64,000 nucleotides of DNA from Nematostella vectensis. Its lineage: Eukaryota > Cnidaria > Anthozoa > Actiniaria > Edwardsiidae. This document shows positions 46,630-62,186 of the stretch, one piece after another. The notes below the pieces were generated by a model. The model ran no database searches, had not been told where the DNA came from, and was given only the letters and a program-made list of their open reading frames with translations. Every line of letters begins with the position of its first letter. Positions within the stretch are counted from its first letter, which is position 1. Both the position numbers and the translations under genes were made by a program. The stretch is from NCBI RefSeq assembly GCF_932526225.1, contig NC_064043.1:6687501-6751500 (forward strand), read 5' to 3'.

Positions 46630-48902
46630 CATTGCTCTGGTACGAGATCGCGACATTTTCGGCTTTTTGATTCCCCTTCCAATTAAGATATTGTTATAAA
46701 GACAAATTAATGTGGCCTAAACAAAGGTAGTATCTCGTATATCCCTGGGAACTCCGCATCAGGCCATGGCTGGTTTGATATTTTCAAAGCTAAGTGTTAA
46801 AAAAGCTTTTACACATTTCTCCCTCTACTTTACTCCTTTCGATCATTCTAAAAGACAAATTAATATTCTTCTTTAAAAGAAAAATTCATATATTAAAGTA
46901 AAGAAAACGGTTAACGCTCTTATGCTTTGAAATTTAAGCTTGTTCGATTTAAGAAAATTTCACTTGACTTGTCTCTCTTTTTTTTCGCGGCCGGATGCAA
47001 GTCGTGTGCTATTGTAGGAAGCGGTTTTGCTTTTTTATGTACATATATTTTTTCCAATTTGTGCCCTGGTCAGTTAAATTTCACGAATTCGTAATTTAAT
47101 TGTGATGGCAATCTTGACAAAAACCTAATTACAGCAAAACTCGTTCTGTCTGGTGTACACTTGGTGTTTGCAAGATAAAGAGATGGTTGGATTCCCTTTT
47201 CGTTCTAAATAGCAGGTCGATTTTGAGGCGACCTTTAGTTTATTTTGCAATCTTATGATGGTTGCTATTAATAAAGCGGAAAATTTCCGATAAGAACTAG
47301 TTCTAAATTAGTTTTCATTCCCTGTTAGAACTTTGTAAAGCTAATTTGTGATGAATGGTTGTATGGCGGTACATGCCGGGTAGTACAATTGAATAATATA
47401 GAATGGAGTCTTTTATTTTCTGGAATGATTGAAAATCGGCGACGGGTATTATGCAAGGAGGCATTGAAGAGACTCTGGTCCGTTTTGTTTGTGTTTAGTG
47501 AAGTGGTACGAATAGCACAAAGTTGTCTGATTTACATGCAAATAAGAGGGTGTCAGGCCTGGAAAGAACATCAAAAGTAAAATTCATTGTATTAGAATCT
47601 GTTGAAAAAATCCTCATATTAACAAATCCCATCGTTTGTTGGGAATTTTGAGGGGGTAACCGTACGGTATGTTTTGCTGAAGCTATTACATTCAGATTAC
47701 ATCACAATGAACAACAGTAAAGAGAAGAAAAGACAGGGTAGTGTTGTCGAGCTATGTGCACGGAAGATAAATTTCAACTCGTAAAACAAAGTGTTTTCCG
47801 CTCAGATAACGGCCAAGAGTCCTTCCAAACCCGGGGTTAAGCCTACAGGGTTTTCCATTCAAAATAAGCACTGTCAGTTTTACAAACAAGTGAGACACGC
47901 TGGCTTAATCGACATTTTTATAAGACAATAGATCCACAGTTGCCCAGCCAGGCATAAACGAGCGTTGATACTCAAATTCATTCTTTTATTAGAATATAAT
48001 TTAATACATATTTACTTGGTTTAACTGGTGACTTGAATTTTAGGAGTATTTCGCGATCAGCATCTGAATTTGTGAAATTTGTTGAAATCTTCTGTTTGGG
48101 CCGTCTGTATGGGCGGGCAACAATGACTTATTAAAGTGCAAAAGTAAAGCTCAAGATTCTAACGCGCGTTAAACAAAACTAAACTGTTGATCTGGGAATA
48201 TTCTCTTTCCGGGTTTATGTACATCCCGGGTTAATAACATTCTCAATTCTATTTGGGATTAGGGGCGCGCGAAATACACGACTTTAGAACAAAACCATTA
48301 TTAACACACACTTACTTGGGTATCAACGTGTTCTTAGTTGAATATCATTGAAGATTTACTTGAATTAACTTCCAGTAAATACAGAAAAAAGTTCAGAGTT
48401 GATCGGCGTTATTTGTTTTTTCATGTTTTTTTTTTTTTGCAACAAAAACTTCGCGGTTCACTCCATGGAAAAACTACGGAAATTTCAGTGTTCGCTAAGC
48501 GATACTCTCTCGAAACTTGAAAGAACTTTCTATGCTAATATTGCTATATGTACAATGAATTAAACAAGATTTCTTTCTATCTAATGTAGAAGATCTAACA
48601 CTGTTAAATAAAACATCGAACTACATAACCATTTTAGGACCGAGTTTCACTTCTTTGGTCCAATAAAACACACCCGAACACTTAACATTCTTTTGCCATA
48701 AAAATATTGCCACATTTGCACTTTTCAGGGCGCTAAACCCTAGTTCGAGAGTTTTAAACCCTCTTAGTCGAGGAAATAGGCGCACGTCTGTCTTACAGAA
48801 GAACGTTTTCCTTGGCACGATGTGCATCGGCCAAAGTTCGTAGCTTCGTCCCTCGCGATATCCTTGTGATAAAGACAGCGCAAAAATATGGTCCCTCTGC
48901 TT
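46630..48902. other. 3' flank of the Pitx gene, no other gene seen
   Basis: Short unsupported ORFs only. Part of this must be Pitx 3' UTR and downstream DNA. Confidence 0.45.
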
Positions 48903-51374
<2,472 letters not shown>

Positions 51375-51569
51375 GTTGGCCGCGATTTCTTCCCTCTTTG
51401 CGTTTTGTAAATCAGGTGTACAATGTGTTTCTCGAGAGCTAAGCCTTGATCAACAGTCAGCAGTGAATGTAACGGGACGTCCGATCTCGACAGTGTGAGC
51501 TAACACTAATGACTGTCTGCGTCACCGACCGGCTTTACAAACTAACCCTTGCAATTCATATGACGATCG

Positions 51570-51600
51570 GCCAATCAGCGCGCGCCTCTATTATAAATAA
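51570..51600 (-). promoter_or_regulatory. Candidate Pitx promoter elements (TATA-like plus CCAAT)
   Basis: Reading the minus strand, TTTATTTATAATAG is followed by GCGCGCGCTGATTGGCC, about 200 bases upstream of the Pitx ATG. A TATA-like box and an inverted CCAAT are plausible core-promoter elements, but no start site can be fixed. Confidence 0.3.
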
Positions 51601-54600
51601 ACTCATATCTATATTAATTACATTTTAACGCTTTCAATTGTCCAACAGAGAAATACTCTGGAAATGTCAATGGTTGGTTGTGACGCCGATTCTTTTGTCC
51701 TCCGTATCATGAACTAATTATTCCCCCACAGTTTTACGTGGCCATTTTTTCCCTTATAGGAAGCAACCCGGAAAGTGCGAAAGTAACTGATCCACAGGAG
51801 TACTTTCTATCTTCAACAGGAAACGTAACCAGCGTTAACAAGAGCGGAAAGTAAAGACAGAAAATAAGGTTCTAATATGAGTTTTTCTTTTTACTTGCAA
51901 AAAAAACTTTTTTTCGTTTAAAGATTCAACATTTCAAAAACTGCCGGTCGGGGATTTTGCGATTTTGTAAAGGCGAGAAAACTTGACACTGGATTGTTGA
52001 TTGAATTTCATTCAAGTACTTTATTGTCCAGCTAATACGCTTTGATAGAGGGCTACCCCGATGTAATTGGACAACGCGTATTCTGATTTGTAGAACTCAG
52101 TATTTATAGTCAGTATTGAATTGATCCTTAGTGTCATGCAAGGCTCTTGAAAACTAGCAAACAGCGGACCACAGTGCGATGTATAAACACAATAGAATGT
52201 CAGCCCTGACAATTTCTCCCCAGTGAATACGTTCTAGAGTTGTAGTGGCCTTTGTTTTGAAGAGAGCTAATGAGCATCGGCCTGTGTGCAAAACTCTAGG
52301 CCTTCAACTAGTTTCAATGATCGTGTATCAATGCATCGCCAAAATGCAACCACAAAGTAAACATCACCTTTTGAGATCGCATGTACGGGCCACAAAAGAC
52401 CGGGTTATTAAACCTTGAGACGGCGTCGTAAGTTCGATTTAGTTTATTAAACTTCATTGTAGTTTTATTAGCTGAGCAATGAAAGCTGAATACACTTAGA
52501 GAAAACGACAAATTAGCCTCCAACGTTCGCTGTAATCTCACAACATTCTTCGTAGCCTACCATGGCATCCGGGCAAGAGAGTATTTTTTGGAAAATATTT
52601 TTTGATCATTAGATTCGTGGGAGAGCCTTTGGCGAATACCGCCGCCGCATTAACCAAACTTAAGCGAGATTTGAATATTCAGTATTTGCAGAAGTGTGGC
52701 TCATACCGCTCTAAAATGATTGTTTACACCGGGCTTAATATGCATCCCTACTGGCTGTACTGCAGTATACAGAAATAATAGCTTGTTGGGGGAGGGCTGG
52801 AGGGCCTCCACAAAAGCTCCACACTTTAGCACATCCGAAAGTTTGCTTCTTCCAAAGTGAGAGCCATCCTCTTTGCCAAGTGCCGGCTTCTTCACTCACT
52901 TGCAAATAAACGCCAAATCAAGAGAAAAACCAACAAAGATTTTTTTTAATTAGCTCCGATCACATTTCAATACACAGACGTGGGTGACAAGTGCCCGTCA
53001 TTCGGTAAAGTGTTCACTGTCCCGTTGTTTCGTGATGCTTGAAGAATTTGCTAAGCACTCCCCTTGCCTGAGTCACGAACCACTAGATGACGACAGTACG
53101 TTGAGAAAACCCCCCCGTATTCTCCCGAAAGACAAGGGTTCGAAATTGCATTTTTAAAAAAACATCGCGCGGGTACCTTCAACAGCAACTTGACATGATT
53201 TATGTGGTGCAACAAAAATTTTAAAAACTGTTGACACGAACTTTGTTTGCTGTTCTAAAATTAACCAGCTGAGTCGCACATAATTTTTTTTTCTAATTCA
53301 TTTGTAGTTTTTGTAGATTTATCATTTCGTTGTACTTGTAAGTGTTTGATAAGAGTGTTGACGAGAAGCTTTTAAGCCATGCTTTGAGTCATTTGGGTTT
53401 GTGTTCAGGTATTTCACTATAAATAGGGCGGAGAAAGGCGGTAACTGCAAAGACCTAAATTGTCAAACAAAGTTTTCAAACTTTGCTAGAGGCTTGATGA
53501 AAATAACTTGAAAGGTCAACTAATAAGGCTAGTGAAAAGGCATTCATAGAAAGGTGGGGGCATGTCATACAAATAAAACTATAATACGACCGAAAAACAC
53601 GACCGTTAGGGGAAACAAAAATTGCCATATGTTGTCATCAGCAAGAAAAAAGTTAATGAAATTTAACCATCTCTTTGAAAGCAATAAATACACAAATTCA
53701 AACTTTAAAAGGAACATATACAAAATATTTTTCTGGGCATTTTAACTTGTGCTTGACATGTTGTTATGGTAGGCTGTTTAAAGAGGGAGGTTTGTTTTAT
53801 TGGAGCGGCAATTTCTTGGGTAGTAAATTATTTTTCAGTGTGAAAACAAAAGTGAAGTGTAAATCTTAGTTACTGGCATGTTTATGACGATTGGATTAAT
53901 AGCTATGCTGGGAAGATCGTGGGATCTATAAGAGACTCCAAGAACTAGTTTAGCTCTTCCACGTTCAGCTTCGCAATTTCAAGTTGATATTAATCCGAAA
54001 ACAACTACATTAAGATATCAAGACTCAGATTTGTAGTCAATAGCCAAGCGGTGACCCATTTGCATTTACGAAATCATTCAAACTTTGTGCACTGATTTGG
54101 CTAGTTTAGAAAAAAACACCACAGAAGCCTCCCTGACTTTAAAAGGATGTAATTTGATAACAAAAGAAGCAAAAATCTAGTATAATAGCCATATTCTACC
54201 AACCCTAGGGAACAGGAACGAGAGCTGACTTATCTTGTTGAAGAAACAGCTTTTACTTTTCCAAGGAGGAAAATATCCGTAGTAGAGTATTGTCCTGTAG
54301 GCGTTTCCCAGTCTTTGTTTACTAGTTATTTTATCCGCAACTATAAGCTGGTGAACTCTTTTCTTGTCACCTTTACCACCTTCTTACATTGGAATATCAT
54401 CCTTCTGCCAGAGTTATTCGTCTGCGTTTTTTATTTAACTCGTAGGCTTGGACTCTCATACGGCTCATAGCTTTAATGACAGTGAAGCTCCGGTAACGAT
54501 TCAGGGACAGACTTTCACGTTTGCTCTTTAAACACCGCGTTTTAAAGACGATAGCCAAGGCTCGTTCATACAAGAGCTTCGTACCATTCACATCCGAAGC

Positions 54601-57600
54601 AAATAACCATGGATCTTATATGTTTTACGAGAGCTCAGTTTTTAATGCCAAAGGAGACACATTTCTAAACATTTATATCTCTTTGGCTTAGTATTCTGTA
54701 GTGAATCTTCTCGTTAATCCAGAACAATGAAGCCTTACTGGCGGGCCTATCAGCTAACCTAAACCTCTAATAAATCAAGATTACTTTGATTCACGTTTTA
54801 TTCACTCCTATCAATGGTTGCCATACAATACCGAGCGTACTCTTGCCCTCTCGTCAATCTCAAGCAATTGTAAGTCGTTACTTAGTTAGAGTTCTATCTA
54901 CATTTTCTGTGCTTCTTCTACACCTCACGACAACTACTTGGAAGATTTTCTAATTAATTCTGTTTAATATTTATTACTAGACACTAGTTAAAGTAGCTTG
55001 CATGCTACCATTTCTCCCAATAATATTTGTTTTATACCGTTGTGACTAATTTTATTACAAATCAACAGGCCTGAAAAAGTGTCTGATATTTTCCATGTAA
55101 ATATAACACTTTGAGTTGTCATTGGTTGCATTGCGGTTTTAGCATATCACCTTTTGACTTGCAGTTTTTAGCAGTTCCGAAGGCTTTTACCACTAGTAAT
55201 GACTTCGAAAAAACGAAAAACAAACGTACTCTCTTTCAAAGGGTGCCTGCCGGCAAAGCAGGCCGAATCTGAACAAATAATCTGTTTTCTGCACCGTTTT
55301 ATTCAAGCCGCCAATATAGGGTTACGTATCTGTTCCCAATTATTCCATTCAAAAGTAAACTAAAGCTGAATTGAGCCGATTCTCTTTAGACAACGGTTTT
55401 GAAAGACTGTGATTGAAAAATAGTGGCAACTAAATAGTTATTACAATAGAAGAACCTTGAACAAAAGAAGGGCTTCACTGCTTATTAGTCGCTTTGTACC
55501 ACGACGGTCGCGTACTAGTGTTTAAACAGTCGCTCAAACACCCTCATTAGCTAAGTTTTGTTATAACATATACGTAGGCATATCCGATACGCCAACCTTA
55601 TCTCACCCCTAAACTCGTCGTACTTTTTAAAAAATCATGAATTAAAGTGGGGTTAGAATGCACTCTCGTGGGTAGTTTTCAGAGCAAACTGCCTTTCTCG
55701 ACAAAGGGGGGAAATTTTCAGAGCCTTTCGATTTTTTTGAGCTTGGAATGCAGCTTAAAGCTCGCCATGAGTCTAAGGTGTCTGAGGTTGAGGCTGTCAA
55801 TTTTTGTAGCCACGTCTTGACGTCTAACAAAAGGACACTGATCTCATATTAAAAACTTATTACTTCTTTTTAAAAGATTACCGGAAGGGTCAACATGGCT
55901 ATTGTCTCAGCCCTAAATGAACCCCCTACAAATTTACAGAGAAAAAATCATGGCGGCTTCGGTCCGACAAAGAGTTTCGGTCAGAGCCGGCGTGCACTAG
56001 AGAATAATAAAGAAACCCGAACTGACAGACCAGCCGGTTTGTTGGTTTAGTATTCAATACATTTCGCATACATTAGCTGTTTCATTCACGTCAATGTTGG
56101 ATTTGTTTGCTGAACTTTTGAACTGAATTATTTTGGATAGTAAAACTGAAGTAGGTCTTGAAGTTGCTCGGAGAATTGCATTGAGAATTGGTTGTTATGG
56201 CCGCAAAATATTGGGTGTTCTTGTCTAATTTGTAAAGCCTTCTTAACATAAGCCTGCATTTAGTTATTTGACATTGACTTGGGAAATATCAGTTGAATCT
56301 AATTAGTTTATCCTTACTTTAAAAAAATCCGGTTTTAGGCTACACGCCTTTTGCTTTTTCAAGTCACGGTGTATTTCGGTTCACACAGTACAGACTGCCT
56401 CGTTGAATATCTCGTAAAATTCGAAAGCTAAATTGGAAGAAATAGCATGCCTCTTGTGAGTAAACAAACAGCACCAAAGCTTAGAGTTATATTGGTTCGA
56501 TTGTTTGCGTGGTTTCAAGCTAGAAGCACGAAACGCATCTCGGCGTTTTGTTTTCGCGCGCTTTTTGGGCGAATTTCCTTCTGCGGCGCGCGACTGTGTT
56601 TTTCCCGTCCGAAGAACGGCTCAAATTTCCACCAAATTGCAGTTGTGACTTTAAAGGATTACTGCAAGTGACAATACAAAGTTTCCCATGACCCTAAGCC
56701 GATACATGCTATAAAAATACTCAACTCTGTCGAGGGTAGATTACTCGAAAGCACAAAGTCCAGAAAAACAACTTCTCGAGACCGTCTTACACGGCTTTCT
56801 AGCAGCTTGCGTTTCACGAGCGATTCATCGCCCCCCCGCTAAGATACTAGTTTACTTTTGCTGCACTTAAACTGTAAAAACAATATGTTTAGAGTTGGTT
56901 CGTAATGCGTCCGTAGAGTGTTGGAGAGTTAGACAAACATTGTAAAAAGCTCGCTTCAGTCTCGTGCTTGTCACGCTAATAAACCTTTCATCGGTTAGAT
57001 AGATTACTGAAGTGAGTGAGTCACCGTGGCTTGTCAGACACTAAGTACGCTTCGCGAACTCTCTTCTAACTTCCTCATTACACACACCTCGTACATTTAG
57101 CAAATAGCATGTTATCCCTTTAAGAAACTCTAAATGTAGTCAGATACATATATCAAGAGATACAAGGATTTCGCCCCATCTTCACACTTGTTGTCGTTGT
57201 GGATTAGTAATAGTCACGGGACGCTTAGGAAACGTTTTGACAATCTTCACCCTGATTTCTTGAACTCAATTAAGTTAACACCCACGAAGCTTTACACAAG
57301 AGAACTGCCCTTTCGAGGAATTACTTACTGTTTTATTTACAAACATTGGTGGGCATAACAAGATGCGCGAGACCATGGAAGAAACGCACAAAATATGTTT
57401 AATGTTTACGAGTATTTCAATACAACGACTAACGCATCGATGTATCTAGCGCATTTTTCTGCATATAATGCGTCATAGGAATCACTGGCTATCACTCTTT
57501 CTTTACCCATTTGAAAATAGGTGGTATACGAATAATGAAGTAATGGACCCCACCCATTCCTCCTTCCTATTCCCCTCGCATATAACAGAATTTGTATAAA

Positions 57601-57914
57601 ATGGACAAAAATCATAGGTCCAACTAGTACCGTTTATGCTTGTTCCACTCAATTTTTTGTGCAGTTTATGGCTTTGACCAAAAATCACCCCCGCTCTCGC
57701 CGGCGGATGGGTGCATAGCTATACATCACGTCATCTAACGGACGTGGACATGGACATGTCGCTTTACGCCGGAAATATACTTCCCCCAAAACCTGACGCG
57801 CACTCATTTCGCACCCAACAAAACATTTCTCAGAACGGAAGTTAACACATCAACGCAAATGCAAAAGACACTGCCGCGTTTATAGCTAATCAGCGTCATG
57901 AACTTTGCGTTTGT
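51601..57914. other. Gene-poor region upstream of Pitx
   Basis: No ORF with recognisable protein similarity. It may hold Pitx regulatory DNA. No arrays or inverted repeats of note were seen in this stretch. Confidence 0.45.
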
Positions 57915-58124
57915 TTTTTAGCCACTTTGAATTCCTTCCCTTTCAATTTACTCCGAGCTTATTCCCCCTTTAAGGGGTCTATGATAAAGATTATAATTTT
58001 TACATGTTCTCTCTCGTTGTTTTTAGCCACTTTGAATTCCTTCCCTTTCAATTTACTCCGAGCTTATTCCCCCTTTAAGGGGTCTATGATAAAGATTATG
58101 ATTTTTATATGTTCTCTCCTGTGG
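57915..58124. repeat. Tandem duplication of a 105-bp unit
   Basis: GCCACTTTGAATTCCTTCCC and CCTTTAAGGGGTCTATGATA occur at 57921 and again exactly 105 bases later, with a few substitutions near the ends. The unit length is a multiple of 3, which keeps one frame open across both copies by chance. Confidence 0.92.
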
Positions 58125-59094
58125 GCCCAAGATCACCTTGTTCGGCATGTTTATTTTGGACCTTGAGTTATCATAAACTAACGTTATGACAGCAACATAA
58201 ATAGTTCAAACTCGAGCTGTTCCTGTGCGAAAAACAACACGCCGATCATGATGCGAACTTCGGACCTGTATCTTCGTATGACGTCAATACTTTCGGTCAT
58301 TACTGCTATTAGGAAATTCTTGGTAGTTAAATGTGAGAATAGTCATTCCTTCTTTGCTTTTATGGCCCTGAAGTGATCATTGTCCTTGGAATTTAACCTC
58401 TTGATTTTATTTATTTTTTTCTTTACTTATTATGGATAAACTGTCTGTTATTGAAAACGTTTTGAGCTTCTGACTTATGTTTAGGGGGCGAGGGAGTGAA
58501 TATAGAGGTTTAGTACCACGTGACCCTTTAGAATACATTATCACCATCCTGGTTGTGTGCGTTAGAGTTAGAAACTGTGTGCACACACCAAAAAAAAAAA
58601 AAAAACGAAAAAGTTAGAGAAGAAAAAAAAAACGAAAAGTATGTAGAAATGTTTAAAGAGTATAAATATATATCAATGTATGTGTTCATACGTGTGTAGC
58701 AACGCTTATACTTGTGTATATATTATGTATTCGAATAAAAATATTATTTTTTTAAAAACCTGTGAGACTAACGTAGGGCACCAACACAACACAAGTAGAA
58801 ACAACTCTAGCCTGTTGTATTAATGAATGTGGATCAACCACTTCTTTGAAAAAAGTATTTCAGTTATTCGCTTGAACGATTTAACCGTTAGAAATAGATG
58901 CTTTTTGTGGGTAACCTCTAAATTATTATCTTATTCCAGTTCGGAAACTTTTCTTATTCGTTTTAATAAACTTATTTTTTCGCGGTTATTAAATTAGGTC
59001 TCTTTTTTTTTACTTTTTTCTTGCAGAAAAGATGCTGATCTTTACACTGCCTTATCAATTAGCAGTACCTCTCGCATCAAGCAGACTCGTCACC

Positions 59095-59645
59095 TAATAA
59101 CACCGACCACTGATTGGACAAACCAGCTGGTACGTCACCTACTTACACGACCACTGATTGGTCAAACCAGTTGGCACGTCACCTACTAAAACGACCACTG
59201 ATTGGTCAAACCAGTTGGCACGTCACCTACTAATACGTCCACTGATTGGTCAAACCAACTGGCACGTCACCTATAAGACGTCCACTAATTGGTCAAACCA
59301 GCTAGCACATCACCTACTAACACGTCCACTGATTGGTCAAACCAACTGGCACGTCACCTATAAGACGTCCACTACTAACACGACCACTGATTGGTCAAAC
59401 CAGCTGGTACGTCACCTATAAGACGTCCACTAATTGGTCAAACCAGCTAGCACATCACCTACTAACACGTCCACTGATTGGTCAAACCAACTGGCACGTC
59501 ACCTATAAGACGTCCACTACTAACACGACTACTGATTGGTCAAACCAGCTGGCACGCCACCTACTTACACGAACACTGATTGGTCAAACCAGCTAGCATG
59601 TCACCTACTAACACGTCCATTGATTGGTCAAACCAGCAAACACGT
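59095..59645. repeat. Tandem array of ~44-bp ATTGG/ACGTCAC units (12 copies)
   Basis: The unit is CCACTGATTGGTCAAACCAG plus TTGGCACGTCACCTACTAA and ACGA. Each copy has ATTGG (inverted CCAAT), the near-palindrome TGGTCAAACCA and usually ACGTCAC (CRE-like half site). A block of about 145 bp is itself duplicated (CTATAAGACG at 59271 and 59416). Scattered single copies continue at 59880-59910, 60020 and 60665. Confidence 0.93.
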
Positions 59646-60276
59646 GCACTGAAAAAAATGATGCCATTTTAATATTTACTATCTAAGTTGATGGTGTGAA
59701 TCTGAGATATTTTGGGAGCAGAATTGCCAAACCTATCATTTCCTGGCTTTCATTCAATATCACATCAACATTTAACGGCGCCATGTTGAATTTCGTTGCT
59801 CTAATATCGTCCCATCATGCTGCTCCACAACTCGACCCAGTCCCCCGCGCATAGCAAGAATTGCGAATTACAACGTTTGTTGGTCAAACCAGCATTCACT
59901 GATTGGTCTAACAAAAAATGACTTACTCTTCCACTGAAAAAGTAGGCCAGTATCGCCTTGCCTTATTACACATCTGCTTGTTGGTCAGCCATTCACAGAT
60001 TGGACAAAAGCGCATTACATTCATTGACTGGTCAGACAAGCAGCGACGTTATTCTTAAGGTTATTTATCTTTTGGTCAAACCGGTAAAGTTAATGCTGAT
60101 TTAGACAGCATGATTTAGTCGTGTGCGTCTTAGCAGTGTATTACATTCCTACGATTTCGTAGTCGAGCGTCGTTGCGTAGTCGAAGGCTAATTTACATTC
60201 TACGACTTGGGTGTAGAGGTGTCGTGGGCATGTCGTATACGACTGAATCGTGCTGTTTAAATCACTGGGGCACTGC

Positions 60277-60294
60277 GCCCCCCCCCCCCCCCCC
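60277..60294. repeat. Poly-C tract
   Basis: A run of about 17 C. It is simple sequence between the 44-bp array and the SGNH-type gene. Confidence 0.9.
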
Positions 60295-60731
60295 CACATA
60301 TTTAAATATATATATAAGGAAATAACCAGGAGGGGCGTGGCCGTGCCCCCAAATATTTTCTTAATGACTTAATGATTCTGTTATGTCCCCCCTCCCCCCA
60401 ATCTTAAGTGGCCTGCTACGGCGCTGATCAGCCTGAAAAAAGATTTATTAAATCGTTTTTATTCAATTCATTTATATAATATAACTAAGTAAGAGTTTTG
60501 AATTTGATATTTAAAATAATATAACTATAAATTTCTATAGCAAAATGCTTGTAAGCAATGAAATAATAATATACCTTTAGACACTATTCGCGCTAAAATC
60601 GGACAATGGCTGTTGAAGACTCTCTATTAGCCGCCATTTTGCCAGATGCAATCTCCACATTCAACTGATTGGTCAAACCAACAATGCACCACACTCACCA
60701 TACCGAAGTAGGGGGTGGTAAAAATCCGCTT

Positions 60732-62024
60732 TTACTTTTTATACTCTCGGCATTGATTAGTCCAGTGTTTGATAAAGTTGAGCAACACTTGGGCCTTCTG
60801 TAAGTTCCCTCCATACCCGAAATGGAGACCGTCAAGACTTTTGATTCCAGTCGTCATAGGGTAAAAATCCAACACAGGGACCCCCCTAGAGCGGCAATAC
60901 TCCGCCATTTTATCATTATACACTCTCCAGGGGTGAAAAGTTTTGATCGTCGAAGATCGCAAAAAGTTGTTAACACTGTGCAAGTTATGCCAAATTACTC
61001 GTGGCCATCCGTTACCTTTTTCTTCGATCATATCAAGAAGTGGACCTAAATACCTCTTGATAACAATCCTTGGGTTTCTTTTCATATGTAGTCCAACATT
61101 GACCACTATCACGGAACCTGTCTTGTTTAAAAGACCTCTTACTGTCTTGTGCGCTTCAACGGGGCTGTAATAAGCCTCGACGAGAGAAAACTTAAAATGC
61201 GCCCGCCCGCCACACACCTGTGTGCGGTCTAAATCATCCCAGGCATGCGCAATTGCAAGCTGGCAATCGAATTTTCCGTTGTCAATGAACTGGTACTCGC
61301 CTTTGCACTTCTCGTGTAGCTTCGTATCCATTTTGTGTGAGCCTGTTTCTTTGTTACCAGTCAAAAGAATCGCCATGGCTGTGAAGAAATGCCGCGTTAT
61401 GGAATCACCAATAAAAACCAACTCGTTCAAGCTCGAGTCAAGTAAATCACAAGCCAAAGTCTGATCGAAAACTTTGAATTTACACCGTTTACTAGAAGGA
61501 ACCCACTGTGCAGACTCTGCGTCTAAGTATCGCGAGAAATCAGTGCACATTTCGCATGCGCAGTAGTCTCTTCCGCTCCCACATGTGCCAGAGTTCTCGT
61601 TACAACATGGCGTAGCGCTGACAGAATCACACAGGGCACCCAACTTTGTACTCCCCGGAGCAGTTACATTCTCACCACACCTCCCATCCTCTCGATGCAG
61701 TATTCGGGGGAATCCTAAGTATTCATGAACTTCCTGCTCTAACTCTCTACGCCTTTTGTGATCCTCTTTTGAGGTTCCCTCCCTCAAAACCCATGAGCCC
61801 TCTGTCAAACAGGTCAGCGTTTTCTCGCACTCCTCTGTGCTAAGATGCTGTCGTGTTTCTTGAGGTAGCTCGTTACCGGAGACAAACAGAGCACGTTTAA
61901 ACTCGACGTCCTGATTTTTTAGTTTAACAAAGAGAAGTCCATATATAACAACAGCGAAGAGAATCACTGTGGCAACGCTGGTCTTTGCGGAAAGCTTGAA
62001 GAACTGTCTGAAGCAAACGGCCAT
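60732..62024 (-). CDS. Type II membrane protein with PC-esterase/SGNH-like domain (430 aa)
   Basis: The frame opens at 62066, but the second ATG (62024) has the better context (A at -3, G at +4) and gives the usual short cytosolic tail before one membrane helix (VATVILFAVVIYGLLFV). The lumenal part has a Cys-rich block (CCNENSGTCGSG, YCACEMC), then a TBL/PMR5-like entry (WVPSSKRCKFKVFD). The catalytic motifs follow: LVFIGDSITRHFF (Asp-Ser nucleophile motif) and SLDGLHFGYGG (DxxH), as in PC-esterase, NXPE and plant TBL proteins. Numbered from the upstream Met, the Ser is residue 222 and the DxxH residues 412-415. VVNVGLH may supply the oxyanion residue. Likely a Golgi acyl-transferase or esterase acting on glycans; the substrate is unknown. 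The coding region has no intron. Five C-terminal residues are strongly basic (REYKK). Confidence 0.75.
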   Translation of the reverse strand: MAVCFRQFFKLSAKTSVATVILFAVVIYGLLFVKLKNQDVEFKRALFVSGNELPQETRQHLSTEECEKTLTCLTEGSWVLREGTSKEDHKRRRELEQEVHEYLGFPRILHREDGRCGENVTAPGSTKLGALCDSVSATPCCNENSGTCGSGRDYCACEMCTDFSRYLDAESAQWVPSSKRCKFKVFDQTLACDLLDSSLNELVFIGDSITRHFFTAMAILLTGNKETGSHKMDTKLHEKCKGEYQFIDNGKFDCQLAIAHAWDDLDRTQVCGGRAHFKFSLVEAYYSPVEAHKTVRGLLNKTGSVIVVNVGLHMKRNPRIVIKRYLGPLLDMIEEKGNGWPRVIWHNLHSVNNFLRSSTIKTFHPWRVYNDKMAEYCRSRGVPVLDFYPMTTGIKSLDGLHFGYGGNLQKAQVLLNFIKHWTNQCREYKK

Positions 62025-62178
62025 AATAAGTCTGTACCGAGAAAAAAAAAGAATCCGTGCTATCATATATCATTTACATGCAAGGTATATTTGTTTTTAG
62101 AATTCCGTTTTCCATCATATCTATTCTCATGTCTTCTATGTGAAAGAGCCTTGAAATTAATATAAGCCGGCGTAAAAG

Positions 62179-62186
62179 CTTATATA
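62179..62186 (-). promoter_or_regulatory. TATA box candidate for the SGNH-type gene
   Basis: TATATAAG on the minus strand, about 113 bases upstream of the first ATG and 155 upstream of the preferred ATG. That leaves room for a short 5' UTR. Support is motif and position only. Confidence 0.4.

Noticed and set aside
59158-59596. Two 87-codon ORFs with repeated SNQLA.HLL.RPLIGQT
   Set aside because: They arise from the ~44-bp tandem array and have no splice or start support.
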